Shown: positions 5,909 to 14,562, counted from the stretch's first letter. The stretch: 23,809 nt of DNA from JBKHHU01 sp046539045 (GCA_046539045.1 JBKHHU010000031.1:1-23809), one strand, 5' to 3'. Numbers and translations: made by a program. Notes: generated by a model not told the origin, from the letters alone.

Positions 5909-8575
5909 TCAGACGCTGATCAGGGCGATCGGCGTCAGATCGGTGTCGAAAACCGAGTCCGTCTCGGCAGCTTCGCTGCTTTCGACGACGTGGGCGACAC
6001 TGCGGAGCGTCTCTTCCACGTTCTGCGTCTGAGCCAGCGGCGAGCGGAAGTTGGCCTCGGCCTGTACCATTTCGACGCGCTCGGCCCCGGTTGCATGAGC
6101 CAGATCCCGACCGGCTGCCTCCGCCACGAGTGTTTGTTCGACCTCTGTTTCCTCGTCGAACGTGGTGTCTTCCGTTGCCGCATCGGCAACGGTTTCCGGG
6201 GCGTATTCGGTCGGATCGGTTTCGGATTGCGTCGAATCGTCACTCACGGCGAGAGTCGGTTCTTCGGCGGCAGCGGGGGTGACGTCCACCCCAGCGTAGC
6301 TGGCGCTGTTGCCGTAGTTCAGTGACATCCAGGAGAAGTCCAGGAGGTTGACCGAGCCGCTCCCGTCAAAATCGCCCTCGGCCCACGTGCCGGTTTGTCC
6401 ATAGTGGCTGGACAACACGCTGCGGTCGGTGGGGTCGACCACTCCGTCGCCGTTGGTGTCACCGTAGAGCCACGTCCTGACCTGCATCTCGTTGGAGGTG
6501 GGACTCCCGACGACGGAGGAGCGTACGCGATAGACGTACTCGGTCTGCGGATCTACGTTGTTGTCGACATAGCTTGTGCCGCTGGTCGTGGCGATCTGCT
6601 GGTACGTTCCGTCGGCGGACTTGCGTTCGACGATCACGTCTCCGGCCGTGCCGGTCCAGTCCAGGGTGATTTCGCGCCCGCCGGTGGAATTCACCGCCAG
6701 GGAAGGCGCCTCGGGGGGTTCCGGGGCTTCCGGATTCTCCATGTGGATGCTGGTTTCCGGGTCGCCCAGCAGGTTCAGTTCAAAGTGGATCCAGCGGTTC
6801 GAACCGGACGTGCCGACACGGTAGAGATTGTCCATCTTGGAATCGTTATTCGCTCCGCCAAGGTCGGTAATGCCCTCGTTGAAGATCGCATCCCAGAACT
6901 GCACGTCCCAGTGGTGGTTTCCGCCCGGATAGGAGCCGGGGTAGTACCAGCCGTAGCGGGAGTTCATGACAACGGCGAAAGCTCCGTGCTCACCCTTGAC
7001 GTGGTGCTCAGCTACCGAGTCGCTCCGGTCGAAAGCCCCCGCATCGCACGCCTGGGAATACATGAAGTACGGCAGGTCGTTTGTCAGGCTGTCCACGTTG
7101 CTGGAGTACGTTTTGCCGACATAATTGGTCATTCCGTGTCCGAGATGGTCGACCAGGTGCGGACTGTCGTTGAGCTTGGCGATCATCTCATCGCGGGACC
7201 AGGTTCCGTCTATGTCGTAGAGCTTGTCGACAGTCCAGCTGTCAGGGACAATATTGTCGGCGATCTGTTCGATCGAATAGGATCCGTAGGTGGTACTGTC
7301 GAGCTTCTCGCCTGCCGACAGGAAGCTGTTGACGTTGTCCCGCGGAGTAATCTCGTAGGTGATGGTCTTGTTGACGAAGTTGTTGGTTTCCTGGATCGTC
7401 TCGACGGGGGCTCGCCCGATCTTGACGTCCGGCACAAGGTCGACGTCGCCGCCGTTGGTCCCGTCGTTAGACTCGCCCCACAGGCTGTCGCCGTCACCAT
7501 TCCAGGTCCCGTCGAGGGCAGCATAATAGATGTCGCCCGGGATGTAGTTCTGGGTGTAGCTGCCGCTGCTTCCGTACAGACCGCGTTCGGGAATGACCGA
7601 TACGTCCCCGCCGAGGAGCACGTATTCCACGCCCCAATTGGCGTAGGCGTCCTGGATGAAGTGGCGGATCTGGTCGGCCTGGTCGCCGTTCTCGGTGCCG
7701 GAGTAGTTGCTGAAAATGTATTCGGTGGTCACCATGGTGGTCGACAGACCTTTGGCGGCTTTGTGGTCCAGAAGGGTCTGGAACGAACCGCTGAGGGCGT
7801 CGTTGGTGATGATCATGTAGTCGAAGCTTCCGGACCAGGGCAACTGGTTCGATCCCGTCGGCTGGAGGCTGTAGTCGTAGCTCAGCAGTTCCGAGTCGTT
7901 CTCGACCATCTCAGCCACGGCCTGTACGTCCTCGGAGCTGTTCTGGACGGTGAGGGTTCTGCCGGTCGCTTCGGTGACTTCCACGGACACGGTCATGTCG
8001 TTGTAGAAGGACAGGTCGCCGGAGAAGGAGTCATAGAGCACAGGGAAGAGGTTCAGCACGCCGATGCTGTGTCCGCGGTAGAACTGGGTGTTCCAGACGG
8101 CGGCATCGTCTTGGTCGAACGAGTCGGCGTAGATGACCTGGTATTCGCCGCCTTCACCTTCCCTCGCCGCCTCGGGCGTGCTCAGCAGCTTGATGCCCTT
8201 GCCGATATTCCTGCCGTCACCGAATTCGATGGTGACCGACTCGATTTCCGTTCCCTGGGGCAGCAGGACGTTCTTGCTGAGCACGGGCAGCATCGGCTGC
8301 AGCTCGTTCTGCCACAATTCCAGGCCTTCCATAAGAACCTGTTCGCCGTGGGCGCTGGTCTCGATGGTGGGTGTTCCCTCAACAGAGAAGTTGAAGGAGG
8401 CTGAGGAGGAATTGTCCTTCTTCTGCCATCCGCTCCAGTTGAAGTTGCCGTTGATGTCGGCGTTGGTGGAGGCGGTCGCCGGCAGGTTCTCGGCCAACCA
8501 GCTGAAGGCATCGGCGGAGAGCATGAGTCGGGGTTCGAGAGCTTCCATGGAAGCGGCGTTACCGTCATACAACAT
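5909..8575 (-). CDS. LEPR-XLL / gingipain-like (C25) cysteine peptidase with dockerin domain
   Basis: This 888-residue protein starts at ATG 8575, behind AAGGAG 8-9 bases upstream; a longer in-frame extension to 8626 lacks such a site. The N-terminus carries LEPRLMLS (13-20), the planctomycete LEPR-XLL surface/export tag, and no classical signal peptide. Residues 250-610 are a C25 peptidase domain: YVLLGGDVSVIPERG, then DHLGHG with H480 and YSQAC with C510 as the likely catalytic His-Cys pair. A fibronectin-III-like domain (about 622-702) and a type I dockerin follow, with two calcium loops (DTNGDGVVDPTD, 706-717, and DFDGSGSVNLLD, 735-746). A 125-residue acidic, Ala/Glu-rich tail ends it. 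The role is extracellular proteolysis, perhaps docked on a surface scaffold. It is monocistronic, with its own terminator. Confidence 0.85.
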   Translation of the reverse strand: MLYDGNAASMEALEPRLMLSADAFSWLAENLPATASTNADINGNFNWSGWQKKDNSSSASFNFSVEGTPTIETSAHGEQVLMEGLELWQNELQPMLPVLSKNVLLPQGTEIESVTIEFGDGRNIGKGIKLLSTPEAAREGEGGEYQVIYADSFDQDDAAVWNTQFYRGHSIGVLNLFPVLYDSFSGDLSFYNDMTVSVEVTEATGRTLTVQNSSEDVQAVAEMVENDSELLSYDYSLQPTGSNQLPWSGSFDYMIITNDALSGSFQTLLDHKAAKGLSTTMVTTEYIFSNYSGTENGDQADQIRHFIQDAYANWGVEYVLLGGDVSVIPERGLYGSSGSYTQNYIPGDIYYAALDGTWNGDGDSLWGESNDGTNGGDVDLVPDVKIGRAPVETIQETNNFVNKTITYEITPRDNVNSFLSAGEKLDSTTYGSYSIEQIADNIVPDSWTVDKLYDIDGTWSRDEMIAKLNDSPHLVDHLGHGMTNYVGKTYSSNVDSLTNDLPYFMYSQACDAGAFDRSDSVAEHHVKGEHGAFAVVMNSRYGWYYPGSYPGGNHHWDVQFWDAIFNEGITDLGGANNDSKMDNLYRVGTSGSNRWIHFELNLLGDPETSIHMENPEAPEPPEAPSLAVNSTGGREITLDWTGTAGDVIVERKSADGTYQQIATTSGTSYVDNNVDPQTEYVYRVRSSVVGSPTSNEMQVRTWLYGDTNGDGVVDPTDRSVLSSHYGQTGTWAEGDFDGSGSVNLLDFSWMSLNYGNSASYAGVDVTPAAAEEPTLAVSDDSTQSETDPTEYAPETVADAATEDTTFDEETEVEQTLVAEAAGRDLAHATGAERVEMVQAEANFRSPLAQTQNVEETLRSVAHVVESSEAAETDSVFDTDLTPIALISV

Positions 8576-8830
8576 TGACTGTCTCCTTGTGTTTGCCTCG
8601 GGGGCAGCCCTTGGGAGTAAGGGCATCAGGTTTACTTCGCCGTTTGTTGGCTCGACGCGCGTCTGCGTTTCAAAAGGGCGGCAAGCTGAACAGAAGCACC
8701 GGATTGCGGCAGAAGTAGGCTTCAGTCATCGCTTTGCGTCGGCTGTCGGCTTCCCTTGAGCCGATCTGCCATGTTAATCGACACAAGATGGGTAAGAGTG
8801 TTAAACAAACTGAATATTAAGGACTAGGCT
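8576..8830 (-). promoter_or_regulatory. Possible structured 5' leader of the C25 peptidase gene
   Basis: Read on the minus strand, the region upstream of the start contains CGGCT/AGCCG around a CAAGGGA loop (8762-8746), two tandem AGCCGAC units, a GACGCAAAGC block, GAAG-CCTA-CTTC (8725-8714), and GCCCTT-(6 nt)-AAGGGC (8624-8607) just before the ribosome-binding site at 8583-8588. The GCAAAGC block recalls the core of cyclic-di-GMP-I riboswitches, but the rest does not match. No clear promoter is visible. Confidence 0.25.
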
Positions 8831-9112
8831 GGATCGGTAAACCTATATAACCCATTCATGGCAACGGATAAAGCGAAATCGGAATTCTCTCAGAAAAATT
8901 TAAGCGTATCCCGGCCATCGTTTTAAGGCTAATCATGTAGGGCGAATTCTTACTGCTTTTCCTCCAGATACTTAGTGATCTGTGGGGCAACCATTTTCCT
9001 TGGGAGGCAGGGTTTTGGGGAGTGTCCCGCAACCTGTTGCTGAGCCGCCGATACCGGGAGCATTTCCCGGCGTTACAATAGAGACATCGCACCTCTTGCA
9101 GATTGGGCATTC
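8831..9112. other. Divergent intergenic region before the HEAT-repeat gene
   Basis: No gene is recognised here. A dyad CCGGGA-GCATT-TCCCGG lies at 9054-9070, followed by TACAAT at 9074-9079. The latter is a possible -10 for the + strand HEAT gene, with no good -35 because the dyad occupies that spacer. The dyad could be an operator. The rest is relatively AT-rich and presumably carries promoters for both divergent genes. Confidence 0.3.
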
Positions 9113-12100
9113 ATGGATCCAAAGCGGGAAAGACTGAGCTGGTTGGTTGTGGGTGGCATTGGAGTTCTGATGCTTGCGGGGCTGGCTGCGATTGTGCTCT
9201 CGCGGACGATGGGACTGGTTGGTGACCGCAGCGCGGAAAGCCTGTCGCAGCAGAGCCTGGAGGCCCTTGGAGACCCGGTCAAGCGTCAGGAAGAGATACG
9301 TCGGCTGGCTCGCAGCGGGCGAGCCGATGCGGTCCCAGCCCTGGCGTCACTGATGAGCCTCAAGAACGCTGCGGACAGACGTGCTGCCGTGGAGGCGATG
9401 GGGCAGATCGGTGGCCGGGAGGCGGTCGCAGTTCTGAAGCGTGCTGCGGGGGACGAGGACGAAACCGTCCGCCAAGCCGCAGCCGTCGCTCTGGCCGAGA
9501 ATTATCAACCCTCTGCCAAAACAGCACTTGCGAGCCTCGTTCGAGACCGGGTGCTCCCGGTGCGCAGGGCGGCTGTGACGCATTTGGCCGAACTGGTCAA
9601 ACTCGAGGAAAGCCCCCCGGGTGTCATGGACCTGCTGACGATGGCGATGGATGATCCCACCCCGAGCGTCCGCATGGCCGCAGTGAAAGGCTTGGCCCGG
9701 AGTTCCGAGGACCGGGCAGCGGAAGCCATGACCCACGCGATACGCACCTCGCCGGTCGACGTTCGGCGAGCGATTGTCCGCGAACTGGCCACCCGAAGCG
9801 GCGCCGCAGCGTGGCGCGGACTGGCCATTGCCCTCTCCGACAGCGACCAGGAGGTGCGGAAAACTGCGGAAAACGCCCTGAAGGACAACGTCTCGCAGGT
9901 CTTGCCCCACCTTCATGCCGCGTTGGAGACGAAGGCAGACGCCCGTTTCCGGGCTTCGGCTGCCCGAGCGATGGGCTCCCTGGGGCGCCCCGAAGTCGTT
10001 CCGGTTCTTCTGGGACTGCTCCAAATCAATCCCCGCCGCCAGAAAGCCGAGCATCTGGGCGAGTTGTCCGACGCCGTGGTCGACGGTATCGCGGCGATGG
10101 GCACCGACGCCCTGGAACCAATCATTCGCGAAACCATCCAAGGGGAGATGCACCCGCTGGCAGAACAGGCAGCCGCCAGAGCGTGCGTCCGGATCGGTCC
10201 TCCCGCGGCCGAGCCGGTAACCGAGGCATTGCTCCAGTGGACGCTCCTGCCGGACCCGGCCGAGGCGAAGACGTGGATCGCTGCCTTGGGCGACATCGGC
10301 GATCCGGCCGCGAAACCCGCCATGGAGTGGGCACTTGCACAGGGCATCACCGGGATGGATGAAGCGGTCGCTCAAGCGGCGCGGCGGATCGAGAGCCGTA
10401 GCGGCCAGAGCCTCGGCAACGTGCGGCCGGCCGATGGGCTGCTGGCCGGGACGCCCGAACCGGAGGCGTGGAGGCGGATCCGTCCGGGCAGTCCCCGCGT
10501 AACTCCCGAAAAGACAAATAGTTCAGGCCTGCCGGATGATGGTGTTGTGCGACTGACGCTTACAGGTGCCGTTACGCTTTCGGAGGGCTCGGGCCGCGGC
10601 TCGTGGGATCTGGAGATCGATCTGATCCGAAAGGGCGGCCGCTGGGAAGAGCAGTTCTATGCACACGCGCCAAGCTTCAATAAGAGGACGCACCTCGGCA
10701 CGCTGTCGGTGGAAGACACGGCGGACGGGCAGCGACTGTCGCTGGAGATCATGTTCCAGAAAGACTTCTGGCGCAAGGCGGCCTTCGGTGAGTACACGCT
10801 CGCCATCCAGTCCGGCGGCGAACTGACGGGTGACTATTCCGGGCACTGCAACTATGAGAAACGGTCCGGCCGGTTCACCGGACACGCATATGAACTACCG
10901 GACGCTCCTGCCGCACTGGACCCCGTCCAGCCGGAGGAACACCCGCGACTGCTGTTCCGCCCCCGCGACTTGACCATGCTGCGCCAACGGGCGCGCACAC
11001 CGTTCGGTCGGGCGGTGCTCTTGGCGCTGCGCCGTCAAATGGCCGGGAAGAAACGCCTCTACCGCGAGCCGGTCAACTGGGTCACCACCTGGCAGCCTGG
11101 TATGGAACTCGCCATCGGCCACGGGTTCATTGCGACACTGTTTGACGATCGCAACCACGGTCTTCGCGCCGTTCCGCTCGTGATCGACCGCACCCGGACC
11201 ATGCCCTATCACGGCGAACACGGCGAACGCGTGCCGGGGCCCATCTCGCACTATCCGTTCGGGTACGATCTGGCCCGCCCGTTCATGACCGCCGCCCAGC
11301 GCGACGAAACGCTGGAGCGGCAGGCGCATCTGTCGGTCATGTTCAAGCTGGAATGGGGGCCGCAGGGTGTCTTTGCCGCGCATCGGTCCCTCTTCGCTTG
11401 CCCGGGCTCTGCCGCCTTGGCGGTTACAGGCGAGAAAGACGAATTCGACTGGCCGGAACCGTCCACCCCACCGACCGTGGTCACGCTTGAGCCGACCGAG
11501 ACCGACAACGACGCTGCTGCAGTGAATGACCCCACCGCCGACCCGCTCTGGCAGAACTGGCTGGTGGTCGGGCCATTCCCGCTGACGCAGCAGCATCCGC
11601 TGGACAGTTTCGACCGCGGGCCTGCGGTCCAGCCGGTTCCAGGCACAACCGTCCGGTATGCCGGGAAAGACTACCGGTTCGTCAAGGCACCGAAGCAATG
11701 GTGGTCCGAGGTGCCCGGACTCGGGAAGAAGGGCGGGTTGCTGAGGCTGCCCGGTGCCTCCGGCACGCGGAGCTTCGCCTTCTCGGTACTGAACGTTCAG
11801 AAGCAGGCGGAGTTCCTTCTGGAAAAGAGCGGCCCGTTCGGCCGGCGGTGGTCGAACATCTGGCTCAACGGACGGGAGGTCGAGTCGGGCACCATCGTCA
11901 TACTCAAGCCCGGACGCCATCGTGTACTGGTGGAGATCCGCGGCCGGCACTTCAGCCCGTATTTTCCCGTGGTCGACGCCGGGTTTGCCCGGGCACGCAA
12001 CCGGCAGTACCAGCATTTGCTGAAGATGTACCAGCAGGCCAAGGCGCGACATGCACAGACCGGGCAATTGCAGACCCCGCCCGTCAAGGCCGACTGGTGC

Positions 12101-12463
12101 GGACAGGCGGTACGCACCGCTATGATGGACCGCTCCAAGTGGACCGGCCGAAGCAAGGGCGGGAAGTTCCTCTGGCCGTTCGTGTCGGCCAAGTGGATCT
12201 CTACCGGACGCGGACTCTACCCCGATACACCGCTGCAGTTCGCCGACATCGAGACGACCGATCAGGTCCGCAGGCTCCCAGGGCGAGATCTATGCTTCCT
12301 CCTGGCGATGGTACCGGAGGAATCCAAGAAGCTCCTGGTTGCCGAGTTCAACCGCCGCTATTGGCCGGACAAACTAACCGAACTCACGTGCCTGGAACTG
12401 GCAGCTGCCTTCGTCAACTACCCGCTGGACTTGGCGCCGAAGTCGATGCGAACCGGAGAATAA
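9113..12463 (+). CDS. Membrane-anchored HEAT-repeat protein with heparinase II/III-like segment and galactose-binding-like module
   Basis: This is a 1116-residue protein. Residues 10-30 are one transmembrane segment with a positively charged start (MDPKRER), giving a short cytoplasmic tail and a long exported part. Residues about 45-430 are HEAT-like repeats with recurring 'VR.AA..AL' helices. Residues 475-595 are a beta-rich domain. HPRLLFRPRDLTMLRQRA (610-627) matches the opening of the helical domain of heparinase II/III and alginate lyases, and it runs to about 770. 'NWLVVGPFP' (815-823) to 945 looks like the galactose-binding-like module common in planctomycete surface proteins. I see no lyase active site, so enzymatic activity is uncertain; it may bind polysaccharide. 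The ribosome-binding site is weak. It is monocistronic, convergent with the PEP-CTERM gene. Family identity is inferred from short motifs. Confidence 0.7.
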   Translation: MDPKRERLSWLVVGGIGVLMLAGLAAIVLSRTMGLVGDRSAESLSQQSLEALGDPVKRQEEIRRLARSGRADAVPALASLMSLKNAADRRAAVEAMGQIGGREAVAVLKRAAGDEDETVRQAAAVALAENYQPSAKTALASLVRDRVLPVRRAAVTHLAELVKLEESPPGVMDLLTMAMDDPTPSVRMAAVKGLARSSEDRAAEAMTHAIRTSPVDVRRAIVRELATRSGAAAWRGLAIALSDSDQEVRKTAENALKDNVSQVLPHLHAALETKADARFRASAARAMGSLGRPEVVPVLLGLLQINPRRQKAEHLGELSDAVVDGIAAMGTDALEPIIRETIQGEMHPLAEQAAARACVRIGPPAAEPVTEALLQWTLLPDPAEAKTWIAALGDIGDPAAKPAMEWALAQGITGMDEAVAQAARRIESRSGQSLGNVRPADGLLAGTPEPEAWRRIRPGSPRVTPEKTNSSGLPDDGVVRLTLTGAVTLSEGSGRGSWDLEIDLIRKGGRWEEQFYAHAPSFNKRTHLGTLSVEDTADGQRLSLEIMFQKDFWRKAAFGEYTLAIQSGGELTGDYSGHCNYEKRSGRFTGHAYELPDAPAALDPVQPEEHPRLLFRPRDLTMLRQRARTPFGRAVLLALRRQMAGKKRLYREPVNWVTTWQPGMELAIGHGFIATLFDDRNHGLRAVPLVIDRTRTMPYHGEHGERVPGPISHYPFGYDLARPFMTAAQRDETLERQAHLSVMFKLEWGPQGVFAAHRSLFACPGSAALAVTGEKDEFDWPEPSTPPTVVTLEPTETDNDAAAVNDPTADPLWQNWLVVGPFPLTQQHPLDSFDRGPAVQPVPGTTVRYAGKDYRFVKAPKQWWSEVPGLGKKGGLLRLPGASGTRSFAFSVLNVQKQAEFLLEKSGPFGRRWSNIWLNGREVESGTIVILKPGRHRVLVEIRGRHFSPYFPVVDAGFARARNRQYQHLLKMYQQAKARHAQTGQLQTPPVKADWCGQAVRTAMMDRSKWTGRSKGGKFLWPFVSAKWISTGRGLYPDTPLQFADIETTDQVRRLPGRDLCFLLAMVPEESKKLLVAEFNRRYWPDKLTELTCLELAAAFVNYPLDLAPKSMRTGE

Positions 12464-12606
12464 GCCGATCCGGCCTGCTTCGTGCCCGCGCGTTAGGTCC
12501 ATCTGTCATTGTCAGGGGCTAGTCGGGATGACGTTGGTGGCAGCGCAAAGAACGGGCATGGCGGATCACTCCAGCGGGCCCGTTGGTATGTGCGTCCGGC
12601 CGTCGC

Positions 12607-13263
12607 TCAGCGGCGTCTGCGGTAGAGCAGCAGGGCTCCGCCGGCAAGCAATACCACGGCAGTTGCCGGTTCGGGGACGTAAGCATAGTCGAGGATGACC
12701 TGACTGACCTGCACGCCCGGTTCTGCCGGGTTAAAGGAGAACGTGTTGGCCGCATAGGTTGCCGACGACTCAAGGTCAATCGTGTGAACGTACCAGGAGC
12801 TATCTTCGCTGACCTCTTCAAGATGTTCGGAGTAGGCAGAGACCAGCGTCCACTCCGACATGCAGTCGAAGTCCAGCGACGGAGCGTCGGCTGGGGCTTC
12901 GGCCAGATAGGTGATCTGGAAGCGGGCTTCCCGGATGCTCCCGAAGTCACGATCTGGACCTTCCGGGATGTTCAGGTAGATCTCGCTAAAGCCGCTCCAT
13001 GCACCGCCGGGGGCTCCGGACGGGCCGACTTCGTCCGACCAAGTGCCTTGAATAACCGTGAGTTCCGGGGTGTCGTAGGGGTTCTCATCCGTGCCGTCCG
13101 GTCCTGAGGAGTAATACCCGTCGAACCCGGAGTCGAGAAAATCCCAGGATTGCAGCGTGGCTTTGGGGTTGCCCCGATACTCCGGCGGGTTGATGTCGGC
13201 GGCCAGTGTCGCCGACGTCAGCGCAGCAACAAGCAGCGTAGTGATGCAGATTGATTCCCTCAC
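12607..13263 (-). CDS. PEP-CTERM sorted exported protein, function unknown
   Basis: 218 residues from a GTG start at 13263, preceded by AGGAG with good spacing; an upstream in-frame extension to 13428 has no ribosome site and would bury the signal peptide. The N-terminus RESICITTLLVAALTSATLA is a signal peptide with an Ala-x-Ala-like cleavage point near residue 21. The C-terminus has VPEPA, a hydrophobic run and RRRR, the PEP-CTERM signal recognised by exosortase. The mature part (Asp/Ser/Tyr-rich, with 'WSGFSEIYLNIPEGPDRDFGS' near its centre) looks like a beta-sandwich but matches no family I can name. It probably ends up on the outer surface or in extracellular matrix. It is divergent from mreC and convergent with the HEAT gene. 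No exosortase is in the window. Confidence 0.85.
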   Translation of the reverse strand: MRESICITTLLVAALTSATLAADINPPEYRGNPKATLQSWDFLDSGFDGYYSSGPDGTDENPYDTPELTVIQGTWSDEVGPSGAPGGAWSGFSEIYLNIPEGPDRDFGSIREARFQITYLAEAPADAPSLDFDCMSEWTLVSAYSEHLEEVSEDSSWYVHTIDLESSATYAANTFSFNPAEPGVQVSQVILDYAYVPEPATAVVLLAGGALLLYRRRR

Positions 13264-13443
13264 TTCGCCTCTCCTTGTGCCGTCGAAAGAACTGATACGC
13301 TCGCTACCGGTGTCGGTCAGGCTTACCGCGGCTGACCGCAGTTTCCTGCCGCGTGTCGCGGTTTGTCGCAGCCTTGCCCGGGATTCCTGTCGACGGCGAA
13401 AGTTCCTGAATCCCTGCGACCCGCACAACCGATATAAATGTTA
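13264..13443 (-). ncRNA. Highly structured 5' leader of the PEP-CTERM gene (candidate cis-regulatory RNA)
   Basis: The predicted leader is about 180 nt. Coordinates are given on the + strand. An outer 7-bp stem pairs 13414-13420 with 13365-13371 (GTCGCAG/CTGCGAC). Directly inside, a 6-bp stem pairs 13408-13413 with 13381-13386 (GGATTC/GAATCC). Three consecutive hairpins follow toward the gene: CCGCG-ACA-CGCGG (13361-13349), GCAG-GAAA-CTGC with a GNRA loop (13349-13338), and GGTCAG-(11 nt)-CTGACC (13337-13315). The ribosome-binding site lies 3' of all of them. I do not recognise a known riboswitch class. The pairings are seen; regulation is inferred. Confidence 0.4.
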
Positions 13444-13449
13444 CTATCC

Positions 13450-13477
13450 ACAGTACCAGAATTTGCTGCTGCGTCAA
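13450..13477 (-). promoter_or_regulatory. Promoter for the PEP-CTERM gene
   Basis: On the minus strand TTGACG (13477-13472) as -35, a 16-base spacer and TACTGT (13455-13450) as -10. The predicted start is near 13443, giving a 180-base leader. Confidence 0.45.
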
Positions 13478-13495
13478 TATCCCGCCCGGCTGGGC

Positions 13496-13525
13496 TTGCG
13501 TTGAGGTAGTCGGACCGGGTATCAT
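13496..13525 (+). promoter_or_regulatory. Promoter for the mreC-mreD-mrdA-rodA operon
   Basis: TTGCGT (13496-13501), an 18-base spacer and TATCAT (13520-13525). The start would fall about 25 bases before the mreC ATG, so the leader is short. Confidence 0.45.
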
Positions 13526-13555
13526 AAACCCCTGTATTTCAGGGAATTGCTGCCT

Positions 13556-14560
13556 ATGAAGCTGTCCGGACATTCCGCCAAGCACTGGGCCTTGGGCTGC
13601 GCGGTGCTTTTCAGCATCCTCATGACATTTCTGGGCACCGGTCTGTCCTCAGCCATTCGGAAGCCGCTGGGGATTTTCTTCGCTCCGCTCGGTGACAGCG
13701 GGATGTACCTGACCACCATGATCAAATCCAAGACCACGGCCGGGGATGATGTCATAAGTCAGGAAGATGCAAGAGATTACAGGCAGGAGAATCTTCGGCT
13801 GAAGACGGAGATGCAGCGCTTGAGCCGGCAGTTTCTCCGCTACCGACGCTGGGCCCAGCAGACCAAACTCGTCAGCAGGTATATCTCGACTGAGGCCTAC
13901 AGCCCCACCTCCGATCTTCCGTGTGAGTTGATCCCTGCCCGCGTAGTCGGTGCCGATTCCGCGCCGTATGGAGCGACCCGGTCGATCAACGACAGTGCTC
14001 CGTCCGGCTCGTCGGTGCTCACGAACCGGAAGCTGATGACCGACCGGACGAAGAAGCTGCCCAAGAACCTCGCCGCGGTGATCGGAAACGTGCTGGTGGG
14101 CCGGATCGTCGAGTCGGCAAGATTTACCTCCCGGCTTCAATTATTGAGTGACAAAGGGTTTACCATCTCCTCACAGCTTCAGCGAAAGATCGACCCGGAC
14201 AACCCGCGGATGATCCTCTCCCGGAATGAAGAGGGGGCCTCGCGCGTGCCGCTGACCCGCCAGAACAACGTGCGTGTCGACGTGCTGGCACGGGGGGACG
14301 GTGTGGAGGGAATGACCATCGAGAAGGTGCAGGAGTATCATTCGATCCGGCCGGGCGACTGGCTGTGGACGCGCGGAACCGAGGAGAACCTGCCGTTGCG
14401 GATCCCGATCGGCAAGGTCACTGAGGTCCAGGCCGACCCTGAGCACCCGGGCTTCGAAATCATCTCGGTTCAGCCGTTCGCGGACCTTCAGGCTCTTCGG
14501 GAGGTGTATATTGTTCACCCGGGCACCAAGCGCATCGGAAACGGGGAGGGTGATCAGTAA
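13556..14560 (+). CDS. mreC: Rod shape-determining protein MreC
   Basis: 334 residues. A single N-terminal transmembrane segment (about 12-30) is followed by a coiled coil (about 65-95, rich in Arg/Glu/Gln) and a beta-rich periplasmic domain. That domain has the MreC features 'LIPARVVG', 'NLAAVIGNVLVGRIVE', 'VQLLSDKGF'-like sequence and a late 'G...LPLRIPIGKVTEV' stretch. MreC scaffolds and activates PBP2-RodA in side-wall synthesis. The ATG at 13556 has AGGGA upstream; a TTG at 13547 is in frame but too close to that site. It is the first gene of a tight operon, with 2 bases to mreD. The usual upstream partner mreB is absent here, replaced by a divergent PEP-CTERM gene. Confidence 0.85.
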   Translation: MKLSGHSAKHWALGCAVLFSILMTFLGTGLSSAIRKPLGIFFAPLGDSGMYLTTMIKSKTTAGDDVISQEDARDYRQENLRLKTEMQRLSRQFLRYRRWAQQTKLVSRYISTEAYSPTSDLPCELIPARVVGADSAPYGATRSINDSAPSGSSVLTNRKLMTDRTKKLPKNLAAVIGNVLVGRIVESARFTSRLQLLSDKGFTISSQLQRKIDPDNPRMILSRNEEGASRVPLTRQNNVRVDVLARGDGVEGMTIEKVQEYHSIRPGDWLWTRGTEENLPLRIPIGKVTEVQADPEHPGFEIISVQPFADLQALREVYIVHPGTKRIGNGEGDQ

Positions 14561-14562
14561 GC

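Noticed and set aside
8700..8765. Cyclic-di-GMP-I riboswitch upstream of the C25 peptidase
   Set aside because: Only the GCAAAGC block and part of the preceding sequence match. The GNRA-type loop and its receptor are not apparent.
12464..12606. Terminator between the HEAT gene and the PEP-CTERM gene
   Set aside because: AACGGGC/GCCCGTT (12551-12584) has a 20-base loop and no T-run, too weak to call.
13320..13335. CAGCCGCGGTAAG on the minus strand, identical to part of the universal 16S rRNA 530 loop
   Set aside because: Flanking sequence bears no resemblance to 16S rRNA; it is the loop of a hairpin in the PEP-CTERM gene leader, and the match is chance.
12607..13428. Longer 273-residue version of the PEP-CTERM protein
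   Set aside because: The extra 55 residues are Arg-rich and come from the leader; the GTG at 13263 has a proper ribosome-binding site directly before a signal peptide.
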